DNA of 64,000 nucleotides from Gordius sp. MW1 (lineage: Eukaryota; Nematomorpha; Gordioida; Gordea; Gordiidae), in NCBI GenBank assembly GCA_964036665.1, contig OZ038527.1:15283835-15347834 (forward strand), written 5' to 3'. This document shows positions 13,618 to 26,300 of the stretch, one piece after another. The position numbers were made by a program, and so were the translations under genes. Below the pieces are notes generated by a model. It saw nothing but the letters and a program-made list of their open reading frames with translations, had not been told where the DNA came from and ran no database searches. The first letter of the stretch is position 1, and each line of letters opens with the position of its first letter.

Positions 13618-14601
13618 TATGTTTAAATATTATGAATGTATGTGAAGTAATAGGTACCAATCCAAAGGCACATGTAAAAGAAAATGTTTATTAGCAATGT
13701 CTTTTAAGCTCTAAAGAATTAAATAAAAAAATCAACAAAAACTAATATTTTAATTAACTTTTAACCATAAATTGTCTAATTATATAGACCATATAGCAAC
13801 TAAAGGTAGTGGAAAAGTCTGATTATATTATTTGAACAATAAGATTCAATCATCTTTTAGACTTCACCATTTCTACATTTAACATTTCCCACTATTATAG
13901 AAGTCGAGAAAATGATTTATTGTTCTATGGATTATAAATGGATGTACATATAAACGATGTAAATAATAAGATGTAATGATATGTGTAGTGACGTAAATCC
14001 AATCAAGTTCCGAAGAGTCAATCAGTCGCAAATTGATTTTCGTAATGACGTCAATCAATATTCCTTCCTAGAAACTAATCTCTATTCTTAGATCTTCCCA
14101 GAAAATCATCGATTTACGAATATTCCAGAAAAAATTATTGATTTTTTGTCGCGGCTATATAAATTCGTTTACAAGAACTTTTTTACATAATATATTTTTA
14201 CATTCTATGTTCGCCGATTGATAAAATTAATAACAAAAAAAACTTTAGGTTATTAAATATGCGATTTTTATATATTTGAACGTTGGTGAGAAACGTTAGG
14301 GAAGAATTTAAAGTGGAAATGGTGAAGTCTGGAAGAATAAGCCTTGTTGCCCAAAAAATATATAGGCAATTACACAAAAATTTCTATACATAATATAGAC
14401 TAAATAGTTCACCACAAGTCTCAAATAAATGTCAATACTTCTATTTAGAGGCAAGAACTTTTAGAATTTACTTTTTGTTATTTTATGTGAAAGAGCTTGA
14501 AAAAATATATAAAAGTAAGCCAATTTGAGAATAATTAAATATATTATAAAGAAACTTAAAGTTCGCCTAAAAAAAGTGTCTGTCAAATAATGAATGTTAA
14601 G
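13618..14601. other. CSN4 upstream spacer
   Basis: No gene recognised. It should contain the CSN4 promoter and 5' UTR. No clear TATA box or tandem structure can be singled out in this AT-rich sequence. Confidence 0.5.
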
Positions 14602-14770
14602 CATGGGCGTACCCAAGGGGGGGGGGCAGAGAGTGGCGGCTGCCCATCTCTAAATCCAAAAATTTGTTGAAATTTAATAAAATTATGGCTAAAATTCCAA
14701 AAAATGATCATTTTGCCCCTCCTTAAATTATTATTGCCCCATTCAAATTCCAATGCTGGCTACGCCCATG
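14602..14770. mobile_element. hAT-type MITE, CATGGGCG family subtype A
   Basis: Ends are CATGGGCGTACCCAAG and CTGGCTACGCCCATG. The flanks carry a perfect 8-bp duplication, ATGTTAAG (14594-14601 and 14771-14778), which sets the insertion class as hAT. Confidence 0.9.
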
Positions 14771-15195
14771 ATGTTAAGAGTGACTATTTGAGCGTTATAA
14801 AGTAATTGAAGAGTAGGATTATCTTAGTTGAAATGAATTTGAATCAATATGATAAATTAAAGTATATATTAATGATTAGGGTATGTACTCATAGTGATGC
14901 GCAAAATTTGAGGAAAACCTCGAATTTTTCCGAAACAAGACTTTGAAAAATTGAGCTGAGATTGAGATGAGAAATTCGACCTCGAGACTATACATGATTT
15001 TATCAGCGAGATTTCGGCTTTAGACCATTTTTATTTACGATCATAATATAGTATATTTAGTTGTGTTTTTTTATTTTGTGATTTAAATTTAAGATGTTAA
15101 ATGTAAATTAATATAATTGGTATACCGTTAATATTGTGTAATTTACATACCTAACTAGCAGCGTGAAATTCAAATTTTAGTAATTTGGTCTTAAG

Positions 15196-15370
15196 CATGG
15201 GCGTAGCCAGGGGGAGGGGGTAGGTAAATGACGAAAAAAATTTCAATGCAAAAACCTTTAAAAATTAAAAAAAATTGTGTTTTGCCCCCCCACCCCCCCC
15301 CCCCTAATTGAACATTTAAACGTTTTGCCCTCCCCCCCTCCCCCTGAATCCAAACCTGGCTACACCCATG
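15196..15370. mobile_element. hAT-type MITE, CATGGGCG family subtype B
   Basis: Ends are CATGGGCGTAGCCAGG and CTGGCTACACCCATG. The interior is the subtype B core (TTTCAATGCAAAAACC) with long C runs near the right end. The flanks GTCTTAAG and GCCTTAGG are an aged 8-bp duplication. Confidence 0.85.
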
Positions 15371-15758
15371 GCCTTAGGGCATTTAAATTAAATATATTTA
15401 ATATTTATATCCTCAGCACTAATATATAAAATAATCATCACGCTTAAAATGAGTTCTTTCGAAGAAATAAACATTACTAAAGCATCTTCACATTTCGTAA
15501 CACTTGCATCATCTTTTCTGATGGGATGATATTATGAATCGGTGGTATGCTAAAAGCTACAGATTTTTTGTGCATCCCAGCGACATCTGTGCCGGCCGAA
15601 CGATTGCCTTCTAAAGCATTAGATTAAATCATGATTCTACCAAGAGCTTATTCGGCTAGAATTTATGGTACTTAAAATTCACAAGCCATAAATCACATTA
15701 TAAATTATATAACTATTTTTAATACTTTTTATAAGGTAGAATTGGCAGGTAAACTTAC

Positions 15759-16124
15759 TATCGTATCCGGAGATACGAAGATGAAGATATCTTCCCACCC
15801 CCCCCCCCCAATCTCATCTCTTTCAAAAGTTAAAGTTAAGAGTTCAACACGCGGTACAACTCTTTTGATCTTACACGTTGTACACTCATAGCGTAGACCA
15901 TTATTCTTTTACATTTAATTCCTAGTACGCGTATGTTATCCCCCCCCCCCGACGCGCTTATAAGTTTGTGTTATTTATTTCTGATACACAATGTAATTTT
16001 TCTACGTGATGAAAAAAAGAAAGAAAAATGTAACATACGTACCACGTATAGTGAGTGGCGGCGTTTCTTTTTATAAAAGAACTTGGGGGGGGGGGAAGAT
16101 ATCCTCGTATCTCCGGATACGATA
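15759..16124. mobile_element. Inverted-repeat element with 5-bp target duplication
   Basis: 366 bp with inverted ends TATCGTATCCGGAGATACGA and TCGTATCTCCGGATACGATA. Each is followed inward by GAAGATATC and then a poly-C or poly-G run. CTTAC flanks both sides. The superfamily is not recognised. The interior carries no coding sequence. Confidence 0.75.
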
Positions 16125-16894
16125 CTTACCACTCAAGTTTCTGTACGATTTTGCACTACACTAAAATATATCTTTATTTTAATAAAAAAATAGTTTAGGG
16201 CTACATTAAAGATCAGGTATATATTGGAGCATAATATGGGGCATACACCATAAAAGAATAATAGATTTTTTAAATGTAAAATATCAAAATTATATATGTG
16301 CAAAACCTCGAAGCTTCTATGTTCCTATTCTAGTAACAATGCTACTTTTATTGGTGTTTTTACAAAGTTGTAATGTGTGGAGCTAATTACTCTTGCTATT
16401 AATAATGATAAAAAGTAACAAAATGTACTTTTCTAGTTTAATAATAATACAAAACTTTCAATAAATTGTTTACGAATAAACTGATGACGGTTATATCTAA
16501 GGCTAAAACTCTTGTCATAAAAGAATTATATAAAGGCCTTAATTCTTTTTGCCAATGCTAACTGTTGATGGAAGGAATGTTGAAGAAGGAAGGAACTTTA
16601 TTTGAAAGGAGGTAACACAGCTAACGATTTATTTGGAAGGAGGTTAAACAGCTGACAAGATGCGATATATATATTCAAATTAGGTACGTAATACATACTT
16701 AATTTCACGTCACGAGGAATAACAAAATATAAATAATACATCAATCGAAACATTACACTCACGTAATCTCACAATCTTTCTACCCTCAACACTGACTAAG
16801 GCTCACAGCTAATTCAAATATGTAAATGACATATTTTTAGAGGTTTTTTAATAAAAAAATGGTGCGCAATTTTGATTTTTTAAAATTTGTAATT

Positions 16895-17885
16895 TACAGC
16901 GTTTCTCTATTTGTTTGAACATCTTAACTCCCCTCCCGCACACTAGTAGGAGAGAAAAGGGTGATCAATCAAAGCTTTTAAAAAAGAACGCCCTTTCTCT
17001 CTCCTTCCTTTGCATGCAACTTACCCCCTCCCTGACCATTTACATGCCTTCGCTACTCTTACATTATTGTTTGCCCTTTTTTTATAATTTGCTGGCTTTG
17101 GTCAGAAATATGTCGATTTTTTTTGCTAAATTTTTTGATAAAAAAGTGGCCGAAATTTTTAATTTATTGCGTAATTTTGAAACTTTTATTTTTTTAAGTA
17201 AGATTGTAATTTTCTTAAAAATTTGGTGGTTTTTTTCAGAAATTTGTCGATTTTTTTGCCACATTTTTTGATAAAAAAACGTGGTCGAAATTTTGAAAAT
17301 ATGGCGTGAAATTTTGAATAAAAAACTGTCATGTAAATTTATAAAATTTATTACAAAATTGGTATGAAGTTTGTATGAAATATTTTGAAGGTTTTAAAAA
17401 AAACTAGATATTCAAATTAGTATATATGTATAAAAATTTGCTAAAATGTCATTCTATATTCTATACTTGCAACTAAGATTTTTGCTTTTTTTTTAAATTT
17501 GGTCCCTTAAAAAATTTAGCAATAAAAAATCTCTGAAAGAACCACCAAATGTTTTAAAAAATTATAATTTTAAACTTAAAAAATAGCAGTTTTTTTTATT
17601 TAAAATCCCACGCAATGATTTAAAAATTTCGGCCACTTTTTTATCAAAAAATTTAGCAAAAAAATCGACAAATTTCTGACCAAAACCAGCAAATTATAAA
17701 AAAGGGCAAATAATAATGTAAGAGTAGCGAAGGCATGTAAATGGTTAGGGAGGGAGTAAGTTGCATGCGAAGGAAGGAGAGAGAAAGGGCGTTCTTTTTT
17801 AAACGCTTTGATTGATCACCCTTTCCTCTCCTACTAGTGTGCGGGAGGAAAGATAAGATGTTCAAATAAATAGAGAAACGCTGTA
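16895..17885. mobile_element. Foldback element, probable TA-target (Tc1/mariner-like) MITE
   Basis: 991 bp. The left arm starts TACAGCGTTTCTCTATTT and the right arm ends AAATAGAGAAACGCTGTA. The arms pair over about 250 bp (16895-17160 with 17625-17885). The outermost TA on both sides fits a duplicated TA target. Open frames on either strand inside the arms (16915-17271, 17653-17865) are mirror images of one another and not genes. Confidence 0.75.
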
Positions 17886-18470
17886 TATAATACTCTAAAT
17901 AAATTCAAAAAAAATTTGACAGCATAAAAGAAAATTTCAAAGTCGAGACAGAACAAGATTTTTCTAGGCCTAGACTATACGAAATCGAGATTCTCACATT
18001 GGCACCCGAGACGAGACAATACTTTTCCTTCGGGACCGAGACGAGATCAAAACACTATATATAAAATTAATAACATTGAAGGAGTTATACAAATTAGATA
18101 AGAGAGCGCCTTACGATTTTTAAATAAAAAGAAACTTAGCAGTGATTTGAATTCAATTTTAAAAGCTTTGACAGAGAATAATTAAAAATGCGATTATAAT
18201 TACTTTAAGTGGTTCAATATAATTTAGGTATGGAACATTTCGTGAATTGAAAAATTTCCAAAACCATATAATTTAAGGTGTTTTCAAACGTTTCCCTAAG
18301 GGCTAAGAACTTAGCCCCTTATATTTAGTATGACAAAAATCTCGTAATTTGGTATGGTGGTGCTTGAAATGCAAAATACTTCTGATGCATTTTTAAGGCA
18401 TAGAAAAAAAAATTTGAGTTAGAAGGCCAGTGTGGAAATTAAAACCCTTTTATGTTGATCGATGACACCA

Positions 18471-18984
18471 AGGATCTGCTCTAAGTTCCTCTTATTCTTT
18501 ATTGCAGTTAAGGATACGATAACGAGGGAAATCCAAAACTTTTGTATGCTATATGCCGATGATTAGTAATATGCAAAGAGACTATAAAAAGTCGTCAAAA
18601 CGGTTAGCTAGATATGGACTAAATTCAATACATGGAGCTGAACGTTACAGTCATTCCATTGCAGATCAATTAAAATACCCAGCAGACAAGTTTTAATATC
18701 TTGACTAGATATTGCATCAAACAGGAGTTTGCGAAGAAGTTAATGCCTGGGTTCAAAAGGATGGTAGGCAAGTAAAACAAGAGCGTGAACGCGATGTAAA
18801 TGATACTCTGAAGCTTTGGATGCACAAAGCTGGACCATACGAGGAATTAATGCCTTTCTATCGCGAACATGATAAAAAAAACCGGCTAAGGTGGTATGGA
18901 CATATACTAAGACGGATTGATGCAAGAATAGTATTAAATATGGACCAAGAAAAAGAATAAGAGGACGACCTTGTATTACGTAGG
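18471..18984 (+). pseudogene. Non-LTR retrotransposon reverse transcriptase 3' relic
   Basis: A decayed reverse transcriptase. LYADD, the catalytic motif, is at about 18547-18561 and is followed at once by a stop. The C-terminal stretch NRLRWYGHILRR is at about 18876-18915. Several stops and frame changes separate them. Related relics lie at 57540-57925 and 60170-61115. Confidence 0.75.
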
Positions 18985-19228
18985 CATGGGCGTACGCAGG
19001 GGCCTAAAAAAATTTTTTAATACAAAAACCCTAACATATTAAAAAAAATTTGTCTTGCCCCCCCCCTAATTAGCCGGAGGGGGCAGCCGAACCCCCTGCC
19101 CCCCCCCCCCCTTATTTGCCAGGGGGGCAGGGGGTGTGGCTGCCCACACTGCCTAATTTAGGGCAGTTGCTTTTTTTGCTCATTAATCTGCCCCCCCCCC
19201 CCTAATTCAAAACCTGCGTACGCGCATG
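18985..19228. mobile_element. hAT-type MITE, CATGGGCG family subtype B, with internal duplication
   Basis: Ends are CATGGGCGTACGCAGG and CCTGCGTACGCGCATG. It has several C-rich and G-rich runs and an internally repeated CCCCCCTAATT segment, making it longer (244 bp) than its relatives. It sits at the end of the non-LTR relic. The flanks TACGTAGG and TACGAATG are a weak 8-bp duplication. Confidence 0.75.
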
Positions 19229-20839
19229 TACGAATGTAATTTATCAAACCGATAATAGTAATAAAACCAATTTTATTATATTATGAATTGAAAGTTTCTA
19301 ATTAAATATTTAATTATATAAGGTATGTAGATTAAGGCGTGAATAATGATGCCTTTAAAAATCCATAAGTTATGCAAGTACATAATTTACGAATGTCGCC
19401 GACTAGTTGAGGCATTTTTAAAATTATACGATGAATATAAAAATATTAAGAAAAAGAATGAAGAGTTTGATAAATTAGGCCAAAATTCACTTCGCTTTTT
19501 TTCGCTTCGCGCGTCATCACGAATGCCGCCTTAGGAGGGTGCGTCTGAATACGCCATTTTGAATCTAGATTAAAAAAGCGAATGCATGTTAAAACATAGC
19601 CGCATCGAGCGTCACGTCATTTTTGTTCTATTTTTGTGTTTTTGTTCATAAAACAAATATTTATCCTTTAATTACGCTTATTAATGCTTATTCATATGGT
19701 AACTAAACTAAAATTGTTGATTCCACAACTGCGGCGGACCTCCTAAAAACAACTATTCTAGATCCCTAATTGCAGTATCTATTTAAAATATTTAAAGATA
19801 AAAAATTCTAATTGTTAAGTTAATTTTATAATCTACCTTTTTAGATAATTTAAAAATTAGCCATAAATCATGTGAATCTAAGTTTCTCATATGTCGCGTT
19901 TTGGACAAGCTGTTAGTAGAGTTAAATTATCACATCAGACAAAAGCATACTCTTCATCCCTTTATATTATCTTTTCTTTAATCATGTGCCATATCGGACT
20001 AAGCATATATTAATGGCATAAAGATAGTTGATTTCAATATATATCAGTTAAATGAGTAATCATTAATAATGGTTAACTTACCATTTCCCCAATATTAATA
20101 ATTAGGTTTATTAAATTATTATTTAAACAAATTTATATATATATATATATATGTGGACATATTTTAATATTTTCCCTATAATATTCTAAACATTTGGTAT
20201 ATGGCACTTTTTCAAATTTAAGAGGTCAATGGCCCATAGAATGTCCCGGCCAGCATACACGTAATCAATATGAAAAATGCAAAAGCCAAGAAATGTGGCT
20301 AAATTTTAATTCAAATTAAATGCACGTACTCAACAAAAATGTGGCAATTTCATCATGAAATTTAGTTTAGATTTTGGCAGAAATAATTATATAAGTTACA
20401 TGATTTCCTAGAAAAGTGATTTTTTTCATGGCTAAGGGACGATCAACAATAAGTAATGGTGCTACCTTTAGTAAATTTATACCAAAATGAGAAAATATTT
20501 TATAAGCAAATTAAAATTACCTTTTATTTATAAATACTACAAATAATATAATAGTGTGACAACATTTAAAAATATATAGATTGTGAAAGGGAATGCAAAT
20601 GGACATATAAAATATAAGCTACACTTTATTGCCTACCTGTGGCTACTCCCATATACACCCCAAAGTTTAGTTACTTTCCCTATAATAATAGAATTCCCTT
20701 TTTTATATTCTAGGATTCGTGAGATTCTTCAAAGCCTTCTAATGAGAAAAATAATTTATACGTTATTTGTGTTCTAATCATTTAAATAGTCAACATTGTT
20801 TTTGGGATACCAAAATAAATAGTTATAAACATTTATCAG
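19229..20839. other. AT-rich spacer with no recognised gene
   Basis: I see no protein family, RNA gene or complete transposon here. A short TA dinucleotide run is at about 20133-20152. The small open frame at 19346-19534 runs into repeated TTCGCTTCGCGCG sequence and has no recognisable motif. Confidence 0.5.
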
Positions 20840-22620
20840 TGTTGTAGCTGTGTTCAATTAGTTAAATCACTTAACGTTTACGCGCTTACGCAAATGAGAT
20901 AGAGTGTTGTATCTTGCCAACTAATGGTGGGAATAATGTTTAAGGTAATGGGTGTGTGTGAATAAAAGGTAATGTAATTAGTTATGTGAATAAATGGGCA
21001 CTAATCGATTGGCGCTGACAACACTAGTATTTTTATATTAATTTTAATTCTTCACAAACTTCGGTGGTATATTTAAATATTGAAGGTAAGCAAATAAATT
21101 TTTTAGTAGATTCGGGGGTCTCTATTTTGGTTATAAATAAATGTAATTTTTTAAAATTATTGCCTTTCAAAAACATTAATAAAAGTCATATTTTAGTAAA
21201 CAATGAGACGGGTCGAATGTTAAAATTTTAGGGAGTATTAGAGTTCGAGTATGTGCAGGCGAGGAAGTTTTAGAATTAGAGTTATTCGTTATAGATGAAA
21301 AAATAGATAATATTATGGGTCCTATGGTTAATTGGTGGGACATTGGTAAAAACTATGGTGATAGAAATATGAAAATCAATTGTTTAATTATTAATGCTGA
21401 TGACCATGCGACACCCGGTTTCAAGGTAGTATCTTTACGCGAGCATAAATCCTTGGTTGTTATTAATGAGGCACTGGACTCAGTTAATGAGCCAATCTCG
21501 GTGTTAGAGGCAAAAGTTTTCGATAATAAGCCTACGACCTCTGGTTGGGTTGATTGTGATGGTCAGTACTTCGGGAGACTGTGGCATTATAACATCGATG
21601 AGATTAAAACGGAGTTTATAGAAATTTTTCGGGAAAAATTAGGTTGTTTGAATGATAACGTTTTTTCTATAAAGGTTCACTCAGATGCAGTTCCTCGTTT
21701 TTGTCCTACCCGTCTAATACCTTTTATTTGGGTTGTTAAGGTCAATAACGTTATAGATGGTAAATAGATGTTTAATACCCTCTACTTAGAATCTAAATAG
21801 TTTTAGCTAATTTAAAGATTTCTAAATTATTTTCTAAAGTAGATCTTAAGAATGTCTACCTTCATTTACGTTTAGATAATAAGACGTCTGAGATGTTAAC
21901 AATAAACACCGATACAGGTGTGGTACGGAGGCCCTGCATCGACTTTCCCTTGGCCCTAGATAGGAGGTGCCGGAAAAAATGAAAGGGGAAGGTGTTGTAG
22001 CTGTGTTCAAGTAGTTGAATCACTTAACGTTTACGCGCTTATGCAAATGAGATAGCGTGTTGTATCTAGCCAACTAATGGTGGGAATAATGTTTAAGGTA
22101 ATGGGTATGTGTGAATAAAATGTAATGTAATTAGTTATGTGAATAAATGGGCACTAATTCGAAGCAGACGAATATGTAAAAGGCACGGAGATATGCAGTA
22201 CATCGAACGGTCGGCATCCCTCATGCAAATTGAGAAGTGCATCGACAAGGTTTAAATAGCGAGAAGTTATCCATGAGATAATCAGTTATTTATTTTGTTA
22301 TTTAGTACACGTTAGTCCTGCGAGGAGATATTTGTTTTTCTAATCAGGACACATTAGTCCTGCGGGGGATATGTTTTTTTTTCATTTTTAGAACACGGTG
22401 GTCCAGCGGCAATTATCTAACAAGAGCCAAACGTCTCTTAATCGAAAACCTTCCTTTTGCCCGTAGACGTTACCCATTCTAGCCTATTGATTGTACGGAT
22501 TAATCGCTCAGGCCATCGTCCCATATTTACCTTATCCGATTGATATTATATTGATTTATTTACCCCGCCAATTGTGCATATTATTTTATTGAAATAAAAG
22601 GATTTGCGAACTTATTAACC
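20840..22620 (+). mobile_element. Deleted Ty3/gypsy-like LTR retrotransposon
   Basis: About 165 bp starting TGTTGTAGCTGTGTTCAA at 20840 recurs at 21993 in direct orientation with few differences, marking 5' and 3' LTRs. The 5' copy ends soon after 21005 and most of the element is deleted. The 3' LTR is preceded by a polypurine tract (21973-21992, GGAAAAAATGAAAGGGGAAGG). Between them are an aspartic protease segment (FLVDSGVSILVINK at about 21090-21140), a spacer (21315-21767) and the first reverse transcriptase motif (FSKVDLKNVYLHLRLD at about 21832-21880). Stops interrupt the frames. The right end of the 3' LTR is not defined; 22620 is a guess from the AATAAA at 22592. Confidence 0.7.
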
Positions 22621-23118
22621 AGTAATTTTTTTATAGTGAAGTTATTTGAATTACGTTATCAAGAATCTAGCTTTGTAATAATGTCGCGAACCGTAACTCT
22701 ATAAAATTTAACGATCTCAATAAGCCATAATTTATATCCTTCGCGCAGTTGATCCCCGTAATATATTAATTTTAATAATAATCTTCATTTATACAATAGT
22801 CGACATGAATCAACTGCTATCCCGCTCTTTGTTATTAAGGACTATTAATAAAATTGTTCATAACAAATACCCTAGGGCTCTTATCTCTCAACCTCATAGG
22901 GTATTCCAACCTAGTTTTAGTCCCTGTGTTATTTAACTTTTGAGTATCCTATTTTAATGCAATAATTCTGAAGAGCACCATATATTGTTGCTCATATTTT
23001 GGAAAGTGTCAGCCATTAATTGTAGAGTATTGCAATTTTACATATGAAAATATAAAATCGCTGAATCTTAGGTATCTTGTAACATTCAATCTTTGTTACA
23101 CTTGTACTACGGCAAATC
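22621..23118. other. Spacer between LTR element and DYNC2H1
   Basis: No gene seen. The first part may still belong to the 3' LTR, whose end I could not place. Confidence 0.4.
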
Positions 23119-23271
23119 CATGGGCGTAGTCAGCAATTAGAGGGGGCAATAAATAGAGAGGGGCAATCTTTTTTTGAAATTTTAGCCATAATTTTAATGA
23201 ATTCAACAAATTTTTGGATTTAGAGGGGGCAGCCGTCCTTTTCTACCCCCCTCCCCCTGGCTACGCCCATG
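23119..23271. mobile_element. hAT-type MITE, CATGGGCG family subtype A
   Basis: Ends are CATGGGCGTAGTCAGC and CTGGCTACGCCCATG. The flanks GGCAAATC and GATAAATC are an 8-bp duplication with two changes. It lies 110 bp downstream of the DYNC2H1 stop codon, so it may be part of that gene's 3' UTR or end region. Confidence 0.85.
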
Positions 23272-23381
23272 GATAAATCTATCATTAATATGTTGTAAAT
23301 TAATATGTTATAAATGATGTTTTAACGCATATACTTTATCAATATAAAAGATTTTAAGTAATTAATAAAATGTATACAATT

Positions 23382-26300
23382 TTAAAAATATTTTATCAAT
23401 ATTGTAAGGTTGTGTAACATAGGCCATTTATCATTTTTCCTTGTCTCTAATCTATAATATAAATTTAAAATGGGTTCTAGATCCTTAAAACAAGTGTGCT
23501 GTTCATTGTATAAGTAAACTGGTAATTTTAGATAGTCTTTATTATTATCATCCCGTACCTCCTAAAACATCAAATTTATAAGTCAATATTTGTTGATTTA
23601 CCTGAATAACAAGAGGGAGTATAGATATTGAAGAAAAAAGTGGTGAATCCTTGGTGCATTTTTCCAAATACACACAATTAAGAGGATCGGATTTTAATAC
23701 AAAATTCATGGTCACGAATCCTTTAACATTTAAAGCAGTATTAATTGTTGATAATTGTTCCGATTTAATGATAAATTCCGCATAATTAGGATCGATCGAC
23801 GTTTGCCTAAATAAATGAAACTATCTATTATTTATTTTGTAATTAAAATAATAAATTTTGATAATTTTTAGTTCGTTTAATTACATTGTTATAAATTTTT
23901 TAAACCCCCAAAAATGGTAAATAGTCAAGAGCACATTAATACTCCTTTTTCACTTTCACATACATGACCATGTTTTTAAAATTCAAAATATTTGAATGTG
24001 GCATTATGAGAGATTAGTAATATATTTATGCCTGCAATTTAATTTCAGATCCAAATCTAACAGCAACTAATGAAATAAATGTTGTAAGTGCATGTGAGAA
24101 TTAATTATATAAAATAAAAGGAGTAAAATAATGTCGGCCCCAAACACCAATATTTCTAAATTTGAAAATTTATTGATTAACTCACTGACAGTAGTAAAAT
24201 TTGTAAATGTGTAGGAAAGCCTGTGGAAATCTCATGCAATTAATTTCAAAATGTGCCGTTTTGAAATAAGCTATGTTTAATTTGCTATTAAGATATTCTT
24301 GTATAATATTTATTCTGTTAAAAAGTTTGATAAAATAACTATGGCAATCATCTTGAAGATAATAAAAGCCCCCGCAGTTCCAAATTGAAGGTACCTAAAC
24401 CAGTTAATGCAGGAATAACATTATAACACGGCCAAGGGTATATGAGTATTATTTTAGCTTTATTTTAAATAAAAAACCTTATTTTTAAATAACGAAATAA
24501 GTATATCTTTATATTTTTGTTTTGATGAAGCAGTAAATTGGTTGCTATTTGTATAGATTTTTCTAATCACAGTAAGATGCCAGTGAATCATTTTAATGCT
24601 TAATAATAATTCGGAATATTCTTTATGTAAATAATTATTAATAACGTTCGCTTCATCAATAAAAGGTTTCATGTCACTAATTTCCGACTTCTAAAAAAAT
24701 GTAAAGCATTCAATTACAAATACTTTGGTCAATCTTTGCCAAAGTTTTAATAGATTATCTAAATTATCCTGATTTGAGTTTGCCAGTGAAATGGCGTCAG
24801 TTTGACATAAATTTTCTTGCAAAGTTTTCAGTTGCGTATATTCCAAAAGTTTGGTTGAATTTAAAGGAATATAATTTTCCAAACTTTGGCTTATATTTCG
24901 CATCATATCATTTACATTGGCCTGAAATTTCTAACAAACATTTGTAGTTACATTCATTAATAATGTACTTGTAATGTTAATGCATCGTCATATTCTAATA
25001 ATTTCATTGATCCACAAACTTTAAATATTTTTTGAATGTACATTTCTAAAATCTTAATATAATTAAATTATTTTTTAAAGTAACGACCAAACATTATAAT
25101 TACATAATAATATAAAAAATACCTTTTTGGCCAGAATGCAACACTACGCTTTAGCATTAAATTATATTATTTAAAATCATGATCCAATAAGTTATTTATA
25201 GTTAATCATTTCGAACAATTATGACAAAGCAGCGCAACAATATTTACACTAATCCAAAATAACTTTATTAGATAAAAAATGTCCTAAATTTATTATTAAG
25301 TACCACTCCTAGAATCAAAGCAAAAGGCAAGCAAAAAATTTTACTCAGGCTTTTTACTTTACAAGACAATCGTAGGAAGAATTGAGACTAGAACCTCCAA
25401 TCTTAATTATGATATTTAATTAAAAGAAATTTACTTGTAATCTTAAATTATATAAATTGTCCAAAAAATATGTGAAAATTTTGTTAATTAAAAATCCAAT
25501 ATACATTTTGATCGTCTGTGCTTTCCATTTGATTTCCGTACACTATTTTTTTCAGAGTTTGTAGAAAAATAACAGTCTTCCTACCATTAGACATTCGTGT
25601 TTTGTTCAATCTAAGCAGCGCCTCAAGACTCCTTCTATAATCGTGATTTGAAAGAGTGTATCGTTTACTCCAGATCTATTGAATAAATTTAATATTTTAC
25701 AGCCTAGTTCCATTACTTCACCTACATTTAATTTTATTATTAGTTACTAAGGAATAGTTTAAAATTTTACAGCTTAGTAAATAGCACTTGACCCTAGACT
25801 GACTATCCACTATATAAACTGTTTTAAAACACAATAAAAAGCTCTTGTTGCTAATTTAAGCTTTTTTTATTATAACTCGATAAAATAATAAAATTACGTT
25901 CAAGTATTTCATCCGATTTTTGAGAAGAATATGCACTACGACGCTTATCATAATAAGTGCATTGTTGGTTTTGGCGAGATCATTGCTTTTTTCTGCTAAT
26001 CTGTTTTTTATTACAAAGAATAGAATTTGACATTCATCATCAAGATAATCATCGTTATCATATACAATTTTGATGGCCTTAAAGTAGTCGGGAAATGATA
26101 TATTATTTGATGCCCTATGTTTCCTGTCAATTTCAACGATAAACCAAAATCGATGGCTATCGTTTGCTTGGCTAGTCATAAACTTTATATGATTAAATTT
26201 TTGAATCAAACAATTTGTAAATTACTTTAAAAATGCTCCAACTTGAGTAACTTGTGAGGCAGGAAACGTTAGTAAAACAGATCCAGCAAGATGAATTCGT

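Noticed and set aside
16915-17865. Open frames on both strands with similar protein sequence
   Set aside because: They are the two inverted arms of a foldback element read in opposite directions.
19346-19534. 62-codon open frame with a basic helix-like N-terminus
   Set aside because: No recognised family, no splice context, and its end runs into low-complexity sequence.
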